DNA from: Saccharospirillaceae bacterium
GTDB taxonomy: Bacteria > Pseudomonadota > Gammaproteobacteria > Pseudomonadales > Natronospirillaceae
Assembly: GCA_007116635.1 (NCBI GenBank)
Contig: SKIB01000012.1
Span: forward strand, 1-61,586
Reading direction: 5' to 3'
DNA: 61,586 bases
Shown: in pieces, positions 53,667 through 61,586 of the stretch
Layout of the letters: each line of letters opens with the position of its first letter
How positions within the stretch are numbered: position 1 is the stretch's first letter
Notes under the pieces: generated by a model
Told to the model about the DNA's origin: nothing
The model's input: the letters and a program-made list of their open reading frames with translations, nothing else
Databases searched by the model: none
Made by a program: the position numbers and the translations under genes

Positions 53667-55390
53667 AGATGATAAATGGCTATTTCACCCAACAGGTTGG
53701 GCATTAGGTTAATCAGGGCAGTGGACTGATGCTGATCATTGACCACCAGACGCTTGATGATTCTTACGCCCGATTGCGCACACAGATCTTCAAAATCATT
53801 AAAGGTGCATAGGTGAATGTTGGGCGTGTTGTACCAAGCATGGGGCAGCGCCTTGCTCATGGGCATACGGCCACGGAAGCCTAGGTAAAAGCGGGTGGTC
53901 CAATGGCCAAAGTTAGGGAAGGTGACAATGGCTTCTTTGCCCACGCGCACCATCTCTTTGAGCATCAGATCCGGGCGATCCACGGCTTGCAGGGCTTGGG
54001 TCATCAGCACCATGTCAAAGCTGCCATCGGCCAGGCTGGTTAGGCCATGGTTTAGGTCTTGATCCACTAGGTTAAGGCCATGAGCCACGCCGTTCACCAG
54101 CTTGTCGGTGTCGATTTCCATGCCAATGCTGAGCTTGGATTTGTCGCGGATGCTTTGCAGCAGCTCACCCTGACCACAACCCAGATCCAGCACCGAGGCT
54201 CCTGAGGGTATCCAGTCGCGGATCAATTGCAGGTCGGCACGGTTGGGCAGCTCTGTTTTGACCTCGGGCTGTAAAAAGCCACGCAAGGCCTGCACATAGG
54301 GCGCAATGGGGAACAAGAAGGCATCATGACCCTGGGGGGCGTCAATTTCAGCATAGCTGACTTCTTTTTTCGCCGCCAGCAAGGCATCGACGATCTCACG
54401 CGAGCGCTCAGGCGAAAAGCGCCAGTCGGTTGAAAAGGATACCACCAAGAACTTGCTCTTGGCCTGCGCCAAGCAGCGCGCCAGATCACCATCGTGGTCG
54501 GCGGCGGGGTCAAAGTAGTCCAGTGCCTTGGTCATCAGCAGGTAGGTGTTGGCATCGAACTTGGAAGAAAAGTTCTCCCCCTGATAACGCAGATAGCTCT
54601 CAACCTGAAAATCGACATCAAAGTTAAAGTTCAGCTTGCCGACCCTCAGGTCGCGGCCAAACTTGTCACGCATGGCGTCGTCCGACAAATAGGTAATGTG
54701 GCCCAGCATTCGAGCCAGCATCAGCCCCTTGCTGGGGTAGGTTTTGTGCTGATAATAGCGCCCTTCATGGAAGGCGGGGTCGGAAATAATGGCTTGGCGG
54801 GCCACTTCGTTAAAGGCGATGTTTTGCGCCGTTAACTTGGGCGCCGAGGCAATGACCGCAATGCGCTGCACAAAGTCTGGGTAATCAATGCTCCAGCGCA
54901 GGGCTTGCATGCCACCCAAGGAGCCGCCAATCACCGCCGCCAAGCGGTTAACGCCCAGGGCCACCACCAGGCGGTATTGGGATTTCACCCAATCGCGCAC
55001 CGCCATGACCGGAAATTCCGGGCCATAGTGCTCATTGGTTTCTGGATTGATGGACGAGGGGCCGGTGGAGCCGTGACAACCCCCTAGGTTGTTCATTGAG
55101 ATGATAAAAAAGTGGTTGGTGTCAATGGCTTTGCCAGGACCGATGCAAGCGTCCCACCAGCCGGGCTTTTTGTCGTCTGCATGGTGTAGGCCAGCCGCAT
55201 GGTGATTGCCAGACAGGGCGTGGCAAATCAAGATGGCGTTGGTGCCTTCGGCATTGAGCTGGCCATAGGTTTCGTACATCAGCTCATAGTTGGCCAGCGA
55301 GCGGCCACAACGCAGCGGCAAGGGCTCGGCAAAGTGCATTTTTTGTGGCTCGACTATTCCAACAGAGCCAGTGGAGTTGTATTCAGACAT
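53654..55390 (-). CDS. metXW: MetX-MetW fusion: homoserine O-acyltransferase joined to MetW methyltransferase-like protein
   Basis: 578 residues from the ATG at 55390. Residues 1 to about 380 are an alpha/beta-hydrolase acyltransferase of the MetX family (nucleophile Ser157 in [29 protein letters not shown] and the catalytic His in PQGHDAFLF). Residues from about 382 to the end are MetW ([15 protein letters not shown]-site-like [32 protein letters not shown]). In Pseudomonas these are two adjacent genes; here the reading frame continues, with Asn where MetW would have its initiator Met. MetX activates homoserine for sulfhydrylation (enzyme at 39551). MetW is required for full MetX activity in several bacteria. 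Acetyl or succinyl donor cannot be decided here. Confidence 0.93.
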   Translation of the reverse strand: MSEYNSTGSVGIVEPQKMHFAEPLPLRCGRSLANYELMYETYGQLNAEGTNAILICHALSGNHHAAGLHHADDKKPGWWDACIGPGKAIDTNHFFIISMNNLGGCHGSTGPSSINPETNEHYGPEFPVMAVRDWVKSQYRLVVALGVNRLAAVIGGSLGGMQALRWSIDYPDFVQRIAVIASAPKLTAQNIAFNEVARQAIISDPAFHEGRYYQHKTYPSKGLMLARMLGHITYLSDDAMRDKFGRDLRVGKLNFNFDVDFQVESYLRYQGENFSSKFDANTYLLMTKALDYFDPAADHDGDLARCLAQAKSKFLVVSFSTDWRFSPERSREIVDALLAAKKEVSYAEIDAPQGHDAFLFPIAPYVQALRGFLQPEVKTELPNRADLQLIRDWIPSGASVLDLGCGQGELLQSIRDKSKLSIGMEIDTDKLVNGVAHGLNLVDQDLNHGLTSLADGSFDMVLMTQALQAVDRPDLMLKEMVRVGKEAIVTFPNFGHWTTRFYLGFRGRMPMSKALPHAWYNTPNIHLCTFNDFEDLCAQSGVRIIKRLVVNDQHQSTALINLMPNLLGEIAIYHLCQA

Positions 55391-55402
55391 TAGGGTTCCC
55401 AA

Positions 55403-55996
55403 TTACAGTCCAATGAATAGGCCACCTCGATAACCCAGTTGCTGCGCCAGGCCAAGCAAAACAAAGTTTTTTAAGATGGTTAGGGCTAAAAAGGCCAGCA
55501 AGAATGATAGGTCTAAAATGCCTACTTGCAGGTTTAAGCGGCGGAAGGGGCCGACGAAGGGCTCAATCATTCGAGCAATAAAGGCCAAAAATGGGTTGTA
55601 GCTACCCATGGTTAAAAAGCTGCCGATGGCCACGATCAGCATGCTCCAACGCAGCACTTCCATGATGATGGCGGCCATACCCAGCAATGACCACGAAATC
55701 AGGGTCACCAGATTGCTGGCCAGCACGCCAGCATTGCCCGATAGGCTGATCATGATCACAGCCAGCAGCAGCTGCGCCAGCCAAATCATTAGCAAGGCCG
55801 GCAAATCAAAGCCGCGATAGCTGCGCACCAGCATCTGTACTGGGCGCAAAATGGGGTTGGTAATGGCAGCGATGGTTTGCGCCAAGGGGTTAAAGCTGTC
55901 TGCTTTGCCTAAGCGTGCTAAAAAACGCGCCACCAGCGCAATGATGACGATGGAAAAAGCAACCCTAACCAGCAGGGCAACGATGCCAGTAGCCAT
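55403..55996 (-). CDS. yggT: YggT family inner-membrane protein
   Basis: 197-residue protein of two YggT repeats, each with two hydrophobic helices and the marker NPILRPVQMLVRSYRGFDLPALL or its second-half version RMIEPFVGPFRRLNLQVGILDLS. The function is uncertain; homologues have been linked to osmotic-shock resistance, cell division or membrane organisation. It lies between proC (3 bases away) and metX-metW (12 bases), the conserved yggS-proC-yggT order. Confidence 0.92.
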   Translation of the reverse strand: MATGIVALLVRVAFSIVIIALVARFLARLGKADSFNPLAQTIAAITNPILRPVQMLVRSYRGFDLPALLMIWLAQLLLAVIMISLSGNAGVLASNLVTLISWSLLGMAAIIMEVLRWSMLIVAIGSFLTMGSYNPFLAFIARMIEPFVGPFRRLNLQVGILDLSFLLAFLALTILKNFVLLGLAQQLGYRGGLFIGL

Positions 55997-55999
55997 GAA

Positions 56000-56824
56000 T
56001 CAGTCTCCTGTTTTGGCGGATAATGAGGCCATTTCGATGCTGCGCTCACGGCACACCAACATGGCTTCGGCGACCAAATTCGGTAGCCCTTTCTCCTCAA
56101 AGTGTTTAATGGCGCGCTCGGTGGTGCCGCCTGGCGACATCACATTGCGTTTCAGCTCGCCCGGCTTGCCATGTTCCATCACCATCTGAGCGGCACCCAA
56201 AGCGGTTTGCGCCACTAGGCGTTTGGCCTGACGACTGTCAAAGCCCATGGCTTGCGCTTGCTCCATCATGGCTTCCATGAATAGGTAAAAGTAGGCTGGG
56301 CCACTGCCGGAAATGGCGGTGATGTCGTGTAGTTGCTGTTGGTCGTTAACCACCAGGACTTCGCCCACAGCGGTAAACATCTGCTCTGCCTGTTGCTGTT
56401 GGAGTTCATTGACTCGTTCATTTGCCCAGAGCCCGCTCATGCCTGCTCCGACCATGGCTGGGGTATTGGGCATGACACGTACCACGGCCAGATTACCGCC
56501 CAGCCAGCCTTCGATCTGCTCAGCGGTGAGGCCAGCGGCCACGGAAATGATCAAGGGTTGGCGTTCTTGGACCTTGCTGGCGATGCTGACGCACACCTGC
56601 TGCATCACCTGAGGCTTGACCGCCAAGATCAATACCTCGGCTTCGGCCAAGGCTTGATGGTTATCGCTTTGGGTGCGCACGGCATATTGTTTGGCAAGCG
56701 CAGCGAGTCGCTCGGTGCTGGGGTCGGCGACCGCGATTTCAGCTGGAACCCTGCCTTGTTGAATCAGGCCAGCAATGATGGCGGTGGCCATGTTGCCACC
56801 ACCAATAAAGACTTGTTTGCTCAT
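56000..56824 (-). CDS. proC: pyrroline-5-carboxylate reductase
   Basis: Last step of proline synthesis: reduces pyrroline-5-carboxylate with NAD(P)H. 274 residues with an N-terminal Rossmann motif (FIGGGNMATAIIAGL) and the C-terminal signature ISGSGPAYFYLFMEAM and MSPGGTTERAI. Its start overlaps the yggS stop by one base. Confidence 0.97.
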   Translation of the reverse strand: MSKQVFIGGGNMATAIIAGLIQQGRVPAEIAVADPSTERLAALAKQYAVRTQSDNHQALAEAEVLILAVKPQVMQQVCVSIASKVQERQPLIISVAAGLTAEQIEGWLGGNLAVVRVMPNTPAMVGAGMSGLWANERVNELQQQQAEQMFTAVGEVLVVNDQQQLHDITAISGSGPAYFYLFMEAMMEQAQAMGFDSRQAKRLVAQTALGAAQMVMEHGKPGELKRNVMSPGGTTERAIKHFEEKGLPNLVAEAMLVCRERSIEMASLSAKTGD

Positions 56825-57510
56825 TATATTCCCCTTGTGCCAAAAATTGCGGTGCCTATCCTCACCATGGTGCTGCCGGCGGCAATGGCCTGCGGCAAAT
56901 CGTCACTCATGCCCATGGATAGGGTATCACAGTCTGGTAAGATTGCTTGCAGCTGGGTCAAGTGTTGCTGCATTTTCATGTAGTCGGCCCGTTGCTGCTC
57001 AGGGCTGAGGTCAAGCGCCAAAATGGTCATCAAACCGCGTAGCTGCAGGCCGGGCAATTGAGCAACCTGCTGCGCTAGGCTAGTGATCTCCTCAGGCAGG
57101 ATGCCAGCCTTGGCAGGATCTTGGCTGATGTTGACTTGCAACAGTACATTCAGAGGTGGAACCTCAGCTGGCCGGTGTTGGCTGAGCTTTTCGGCCAGCT
57201 TGAGCCGGTCTAGGGTGTGTAGCCAGTCAAACTGCTGCGCCACTTCTTTGGCTTTGTTGCTTTGTAGCGGGCCAATAAGATGCCACTCCAGGGGTAAGTC
57301 TTGCACTTCCTGTTGCTTGGCCAGTGCTTCTTGCACATAGTTTTCGCCAAAGGCCAGTTGGCCTGCGCTAAAGGCTTCACGAATTGCGGAACTCGGGTGC
57401 TTTTTCGACACCGCTAACAGTTTTACCGAACCCGGCTTTCTGTTACTTTGTTGTTCTGCCAAACGCATTTGGCGCATGACTTGCTCTAGGTTTTCAACAA
57501 TACTGGACAT
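56824..57510 (-). CDS. yggS: YggS family PLP homeostasis protein
   Basis: 228-residue PLP-binding protein, the bacterial PLPBP. It carries pyridoxal phosphate on the Lys of LLAVSKKHP in a single alanine-racemase-like barrel and keeps PLP levels balanced. FGENYVQEAL, EWHLIGPLQSNK and SMGMSDDLPQAI (phosphate loop) are diagnostic. It is divergent from pilT, as in Pseudomonas. Confidence 0.96.
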   Translation of the reverse strand: MSSIVENLEQVMRQMRLAEQQSNRKPGSVKLLAVSKKHPSSAIREAFSAGQLAFGENYVQEALAKQQEVQDLPLEWHLIGPLQSNKAKEVAQQFDWLHTLDRLKLAEKLSQHRPAEVPPLNVLLQVNISQDPAKAGILPEEITSLAQQVAQLPGLQLRGLMTILALDLSPEQQRADYMKMQQHLTQLQAILPDCDTLSMGMSDDLPQAIAAGSTMVRIGTAIFGTRGI

Positions 57511-57588
57511 CTGTGCCTCTGTTCAGTAGAAAGTGCTAATAATGATAAATGATTACTGGCGTTAGATCAGTGTCAATTGAGGGTTGCC

Positions 57589-58623
57589 ATGGATATTACC
57601 GAATTACTTGCCTTTAGCGTGAAACAAAAAGCATCAGACTTGCATTTGTCAGCTGATTTGCCACCTATGATACGTGTTGATGGTGAAATGCGCCGTATCA
57701 ATGTCGCACCGCTGGAGCACAAGGATGTTCACTCATTGGTGTATGACATCATGAATGATAAACAGCGCAAAGACTTTGAAGAGTTTTTGGAGACTGACTT
57801 TTCCTTTGAAGTGCCTGGTGTGGCCCGTTTTCGTGTTAACGCCTTTAATCATAATCGTGGCGCCGGCGCGGTGTTCCGTACCATTCCATCCAAGGTGTTG
57901 ACCATGGACGACCTTGGCATGGGGCCAGTTTTCAAAGACATTTCCGATGCCGCTCGTGGCCTAGTGCTGGTGACCGGCCCCACGGGTTCAGGTAAGTCGA
58001 CTTCCTTGGCGGCGATGATGAACTACATCAACGAAACCAAGTACATGCACATTCTGACCATTGAAGACCCTATCGAATTTGTGCACGACTCCAAACGTTC
58101 CTTGGTTAACCAGCGTGAAGTGCATCGTGACACCCATGGCTTTAGTGAAGCACTGCGCTCGGCCTTGCGGGAAGACCCAGACGTGATTCTGGTGGGTGAG
58201 ATGCGTGACATGGAAACCATTCGTCTGGCGCTCACTGCGGCCGAAACCGGTCACCTAGTGTTTGGCACCCTGCACACCACCAGTGCCGCCAAGACCATTG
58301 ACCGTATCATTGACGTGTTTCCCGCAGAAGAAAAAGCCATGGTGCGTTCGATGCTGTCGGAATCCTTGCAGGCCGTGGTGTCGCAAACCCTGCTGAAGCG
58401 CAAAAACGGTGGTCGAGTAGCTGCCCATGAAATCATGCGCGGTACGCCGGCCATTCGTAACCTGATTCGTGAAGACAAGGTGGCGCAGATGTATTCGGCC
58501 ATTCAGACTGGGGCAAATGTGGGTATGATTACTCTGGATCAGTCATTGCTAGGCTTAGTGCAAAAGGGTGTGATCAGCCGCGAGTCGGCACGGGAAAAAG
58601 CCAAATTCCCAGAGAATTTTTAA
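57589..58623 (+). CDS. pilT: type IV pilus retraction ATPase PilT
   Basis: Hexameric cytoplasmic motor that depolymerises type IV pili for twitching motility. 344 residues, identical in length to Pseudomonas PilT, beginning MDITELLAFSVKQKASDLHLS. Walker A GPTGSGKST (130-138), Asp box TIEDPIEF, Walker B LREDPDVILVGEMRD, His box TGHLVFGTLHTTSAAKTIDR, and the retraction-specific AIRNLIRE motif are present. The frame starts with a TTG at 57577, but the ATG at 57589 has GAGG upstream and fits homologues. Confidence 0.97.
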   Translation: MDITELLAFSVKQKASDLHLSADLPPMIRVDGEMRRINVAPLEHKDVHSLVYDIMNDKQRKDFEEFLETDFSFEVPGVARFRVNAFNHNRGAGAVFRTIPSKVLTMDDLGMGPVFKDISDAARGLVLVTGPTGSGKSTSLAAMMNYINETKYMHILTIEDPIEFVHDSKRSLVNQREVHRDTHGFSEALRSALREDPDVILVGEMRDMETIRLALTAAETGHLVFGTLHTTSAAKTIDRIIDVFPAEEKAMVRSMLSESLQAVVSQTLLKRKNGGRVAAHEIMRGTPAIRNLIREDKVAQMYSAIQTGANVGMITLDQSLLGLVQKGVISRESAREKAKFPENF

Positions 58624-58726
58624 TTACTGACCGCCATTAAAATGGTTAGCCCTAGACATAGCTGCCTGCAATTCAATGAGTGCAGCATGAACATTGCGCA
58701 GGCTAGCGAGTGCCAAACAGGAGAAG

Positions 58727-59857
58727 ATGATGGATTTTGATAAGTTATTAAAGTTGATGGTTGATAAGGGTGCGTCTGACCTTTTCATTACCGCAGGTGT
58801 GGCCCCTAGTATCAAAATCAACGGCAAGATCCATCCGGTGAGTAAAGCCCCGCTCACGCCTGAGCAGACGCGCGAGATGGTGTTTTCCATCATGAATGAG
58901 CGTCAGCGCCAAGAATTTATTGAAACCTTGGAAGCCAATTTTGCCATTTCGGCGCGCGGCGTAGGCCGCTTTCGCGTCAGCGCCTATCACCAGCGCAACC
59001 TAGCTGGCATGGTGTTGCGCCGGATTGAAACCCGCATCCCACGTATTGAAGAGCTGAAGCTGCCAGAGGTTATCAAAAAGCTAGCCATGACCAAGCGTGG
59101 TCTAGTGTTCTTTGTTGGTGCCACGGGTACGGGCAAGTCTACCTCCTTGGCGGCCATGATTGGTCATCGTAATCGCAACTCCCAGGGGCACATTATCTCC
59201 ATCGAGGACCCGATCGAGTTCATTCACCAGCACGAGAGCTGCATCGTTACCCAGCGCGAAGTCGGTATTGATACCGAGTCCTTTGAAGTCGCCCTAAAGA
59301 ATACCCTGCGTCAGGCTCCAGATGTGATCATGATCGGTGAGGTGCGCACTCGGGAGACCATGGAATACGCCTTGGCCTTTGCGGAAACGGGTCATCTTTG
59401 CCTGGCTACCTTGCACGCCAACAACGCCAACCAGGCTCTTGACCGCATCATGCACTTCTTCCCTGCCGATCGTCAGCGCCAACTATGGATGGACTTATCC
59501 CTCAACCTGCGCGGCATTGTCGCCCAGCAGTTAGTGCCCACACCAGATGGCAAGGGCCGTCGTGCAGCCATTGAGGTAATGCTGGGCACGCCCTTGGTTT
59601 CAGACCACATTCGTAAAGGTGATGTGCACTTACTAAAAGAGTTGATGAGTAAGTCTACTGAGCAGGGTATGCAAACCTTCGACCAGTCGCTTTACACGCT
59701 CTATGCTCAGGGTGAAATCACTTATGAAGACGCCATCAGCCATGCCGACAGCCCCAATGATTTGCGCCTGATGATCAAGCTTGGCCAAGAGACGGATGCT
59801 AATTTCTTGTCTGGCCAGGCCGACAAACTTAGCCTGAAGATGGACGATCAGTTTTAA
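58727..59857 (+). CDS. pilU: type IV pilus retraction ATPase PilU
   Basis: PilT-dependent accessory retraction ATPase, about 376 residues. It begins (M)MDFDKLLKLMVDKGASDLFI, with Walker A GATGTGKSTSLAAM, Asp box SIEDPIEFIHQH, Walker B LRQAPDVIMIGEVR and His box GHLCLATLHANNANQALDR. GGAGAAG precedes the double ATG at 58727/58730. A 103-base gap separates it from pilT with no strong terminator, so co-transcription is likely. Confidence 0.96.
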   Translation: MMDFDKLLKLMVDKGASDLFITAGVAPSIKINGKIHPVSKAPLTPEQTREMVFSIMNERQRQEFIETLEANFAISARGVGRFRVSAYHQRNLAGMVLRRIETRIPRIEELKLPEVIKKLAMTKRGLVFFVGATGTGKSTSLAAMIGHRNRNSQGHIISIEDPIEFIHQHESCIVTQREVGIDTESFEVALKNTLRQAPDVIMIGEVRTRETMEYALAFAETGHLCLATLHANNANQALDRIMHFFPADRQRQLWMDLSLNLRGIVAQQLVPTPDGKGRRAAIEVMLGTPLVSDHIRKGDVHLLKELMSKSTEQGMQTFDQSLYTLYAQGEITYEDAISHADSPNDLRLMIKLGQETDANFLSGQADKLSLKMDDQF

Positions 59858-59965
59858 CTGGCGCCTTGTGGCCTGAGTGCTTTTTTGTAACCTGCAAGTC
59901 CAGTAGCTGGCGAGTCTATTTGTTGCTGTCTATAGTTAGTAGGTATCCCTTTCATTGGACGAATC

Positions 59966-61586
59966 ATGGCACGACTTTTCCGTCTGCTTGGCTTTTGCTT
60001 TGGCCTAGTCTGGCTGGCGTTCAGCACGGCCAGCGCAGGACTGCCACGGCCGCTAGTAGTGACTAATGATCATGCTGCAGCGCCCTACAGCTACTTGGAT
60101 CAAGACGCTCAGCCTCAAGGGGTATTGATTGAGCTGTGGCAGCAGCTCGGGCAGCAACAGGGTTTAGAGATCGAGTTCTTATTGTTGCCTTGGGAGTACA
60201 GTCTGGAAGCCTTGCAACAGGGGCAGGCCCATGTTCATACCGGCCTGATTCAAAACGATGAGCGTTCACAATACCTAACTTTCAGTCAGCCACTGTTTAG
60301 TATTAGGGGCACGCTATTCGTGCGTAAGGAACATCTTGGTTGCTGTTTGGACTCCCTTATGGCGTTGGAATACGGCGTCGTTAATCAAACCTTTGAGCAG
60401 AGCTTTGTCCGTCAGCACTTTTCTTCCTGGTTGGAGGTAGCCTTTGCCGATGCTCAGGATCTGTATCAAGCCCTGGCCTTAGAGGCGGTGCACATCTTTG
60501 TTGCCGATGAGCAAACAGCCATGAATCAGTTGCAGCAGCTTGGTCTGGAGGATCAGTTCGAACCCTATCTGCTGCTCTATCAGCAGCCCTTGAGGGCTGC
60601 CGTTCTGCAGCAGAATCAAGCTTGGATGGTTGATCTTGAATCCATGATAAGCGCTAATGGTGACCATACTAGGCTGCTAGATCCCTATGCCGATTATCTT
60701 TCTCGTAAAGCTGATTGGCTCTGGTTGCTCCTCTTGGCTGTGTTGCTGTTTCTGATGATTATGCTTTATTGGCGCAAAAATCAGATTCTTAAGTTAAAGT
60801 TATTGTTGTCACGGGAATCAGACAGGCTGGAAAAGCAAGATCGGCTGTTTAAAACCGTAACCGACCTTTCTCCTGTGGGCATATTTGTCGCCAGCAAAAA
60901 CCGCATCTTATTGAGTAACCCTGCTTTGCTGCAGCTATTGGGCTACCAGCAAGAGCAATTGTTGCAGCTGAGCTGGTGGGAGCTGATTCATCCAGAAGAT
61001 CAGTATGCCTTTAATATGGCCTTATCCGCTGCGGCCGAAGTACAGTCCTTGTCTTTGCGCATGTTCGAGTCCTCAGGTGCTGTGCGTTGGGTGGATCTGG
61101 CCTTTCGTTCCTACAGTAATGAGCAGTCTTGGTTGACCGGAACCATCAAGGATGCCCAGCAACAAAAACAACAAGAGCTGGATTTGCAGTATCAAAGTGG
61201 CCTGAATCGACTGCTGGCGGATGTTGGTTCTTTACTGGTAGGGGTCGAGCAGGAAAACTATGATCATGCCATTCATCAGTTGTTAGCCATGCTGGGCAGG
61301 TTTTTTCATGCCGATCGCAGTTATCTGTTCATGATTCGCGGCCATGAACAGACCTTGCAAAATACCCATGAATGGACAGCGTCCGGTGTAAAGCCAGCCA
61401 TTCATGAGGTTGCACCAGTCACGGCTGAGCAAATGCCCTGGTTCATGAACAAACTGCAGCAGGCCATGAATAGACAAAGCATCTTTGCCCTAGAAGATTT
61501 GCATCAGGATCCGCAATTTTTGGCGGCCCCAAGGGATGAGCAGGCTGTCTTTTTTGATCAGGGGATTCGTGCCATGGTGATCATGC
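59966..61586 (+). CDS. membrane sensor protein with periplasmic SBP_bac_3, PAS and GAF domains, partial
   Basis: I translated this frame directly; it is open from the ATG at 59966 to the window end (540 residues seen). It has a signal peptide (about 1-28, LAFSTASAGLPRP), an amino-acid-binding-protein-like periplasmic domain at about 30-235 (PYSYLDQDAQPQGVLIELW, VHTGLIQNDERSQYLTFSQP), a transmembrane helix near 247-268, a PAS domain at about 291-395 (TDLSPVGIFVASKNR, LLGYQQEQLL), and a GAF domain from about 408 (LLAMLGRFFHADRSYLF). The output domain lies beyond the window; GGDEF/EAL or histidine kinase modules are usual in this architecture. It is a stand-alone gene 108 bases after pilU. Several Cys (CC at about 134-135) in the binding domain are unusual. 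Confidence 0.82.
   Translation, partial: MARLFRLLGFCFGLVWLAFSTASAGLPRPLVVTNDHAAAPYSYLDQDAQPQGVLIELWQQLGQQQGLEIEFLLLPWEYSLEALQQGQAHVHTGLIQNDERSQYLTFSQPLFSIRGTLFVRKEHLGCCLDSLMALEYGVVNQTFEQSFVRQHFSSWLEVAFADAQDLYQALALEAVHIFVADEQTAMNQLQQLGLEDQFEPYLLLYQQPLRAAVLQQNQAWMVDLESMISANGDHTRLLDPYADYLSRKADWLWLLLLAVLLFLMIMLYWRKNQILKLKLLLSRESDRLEKQDRLFKTVTDLSPVGIFVASKNRILLSNPALLQLLGYQQEQLLQLSWWELIHPEDQYAFNMALSAAAEVQSLSLRMFESSGAVRWVDLAFRSYSNEQSWLTGTIKDAQQQKQQELDLQYQSGLNRLLADVGSLLVGVEQENYDHAIHQLLAMLGRFFHADRSYLFMIRGHEQTLQNTHEWTASGVKPAIHEVAPVTAEQMPWFMNKLQQAMNRQSIFALEDLHQDPQFLAAPRDEQAVFFDQGIRAMVIM

Noticed and set aside
59971-59985. TGGCACG-N4-TTCC resembling a sigma-54 promoter
   Set aside because: It overlaps the start codon of the sensor gene and lacks the required GC of the -12 element (TTCC instead of TTGC).

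Overview
The window reads as a chromosomal stretch of a gammaproteobacterium with type IV pili that is related to the Pseudomonadales/Oceanospirillales. It is not Pseudomonas itself, because it carries an ATP-dependent phosphofructokinase (pfkA). Coding density is high. I recognise no tRNA, rRNA, insertion sequence, prophage or CRISPR array. Both end genes are cut by the window edge.

Layout: (1) 1-2616, minus strand: two tandem paralogous GAF-type histidine kinases, the first cut at base 1. (2) 2715-6792, minus: msrA, hemW, ruvX, a TonB-like gene and gshB. (3) 6951-19149, plus: the complete Pil-Chp surface-sensing operon pilGHIJK-chpABC, with a 2146-residue ChpA. (4) 19178-21805, minus: ppc. 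(5) 21915-28227, plus: pstSCAB-phoU. (6) 28267-29946, minus: recN with a textbook LexA box. (7) 30126-33970, plus: grpE-dnaK-dnaJ with two heat-shock promoters. (8) 34027-34587, minus: a small RelA/SpoT-type synthetase. (9) 34798-36949, plus: an M32 carboxypeptidase and a LysE/RhtB exporter. (10) 37003-39331, minus: a Ton motor operon (exbB-exbD-exbD-tonB) whose TonB has a 17-copy hexanucleotide linker. (11) 39551-40822, minus: metY-type sulfhydrylase. (12) 41093-44932, minus: a four-gene envelope operon of ABC ATPase, FtsX-type permease, LolA-like periplasmic protein and a predicted outer-membrane barrel. (13) pfkA and a stand-alone EF-G paralogue, minus. (14) 48559-50608, minus: an OmpR-type two-component system. 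(15) 51005-52363, plus: a MATE transporter. (16) 52507-57510, minus: rdgB, DUF4426, a metX-metW fusion, yggT, proC and yggS. (17) 57589-59857, plus: pilT and pilU. (18) 59966 to the end, plus: a sensor with periplasmic binding, PAS and GAF domains.

How the genes work together: pilT/pilU power pilus retraction, and Pil-Chp senses surfaces and controls pilus dynamics. From memory, Pseudomonas aeruginosa carries blocks (2)+(3) and (16)+(17) close together around PA0386-PA0415. Here about 33 kb of other genes lies between them. Stress genes with readable control sites (recN/LexA, grpE and dnaK/sigma-32) sit in the middle.

The best candidates for something undescribed are the four-gene LolA-like ABC operon, the small alarmone-synthetase-like gene, a 15-bp tandem repeat that runs in frame across the stop codon of the DUF4426 gene, the beta-propeller-like insert in PstC, and several unassigned palindromes (48351-48377, and the inverted DnaA-box pair at 41014-41050).
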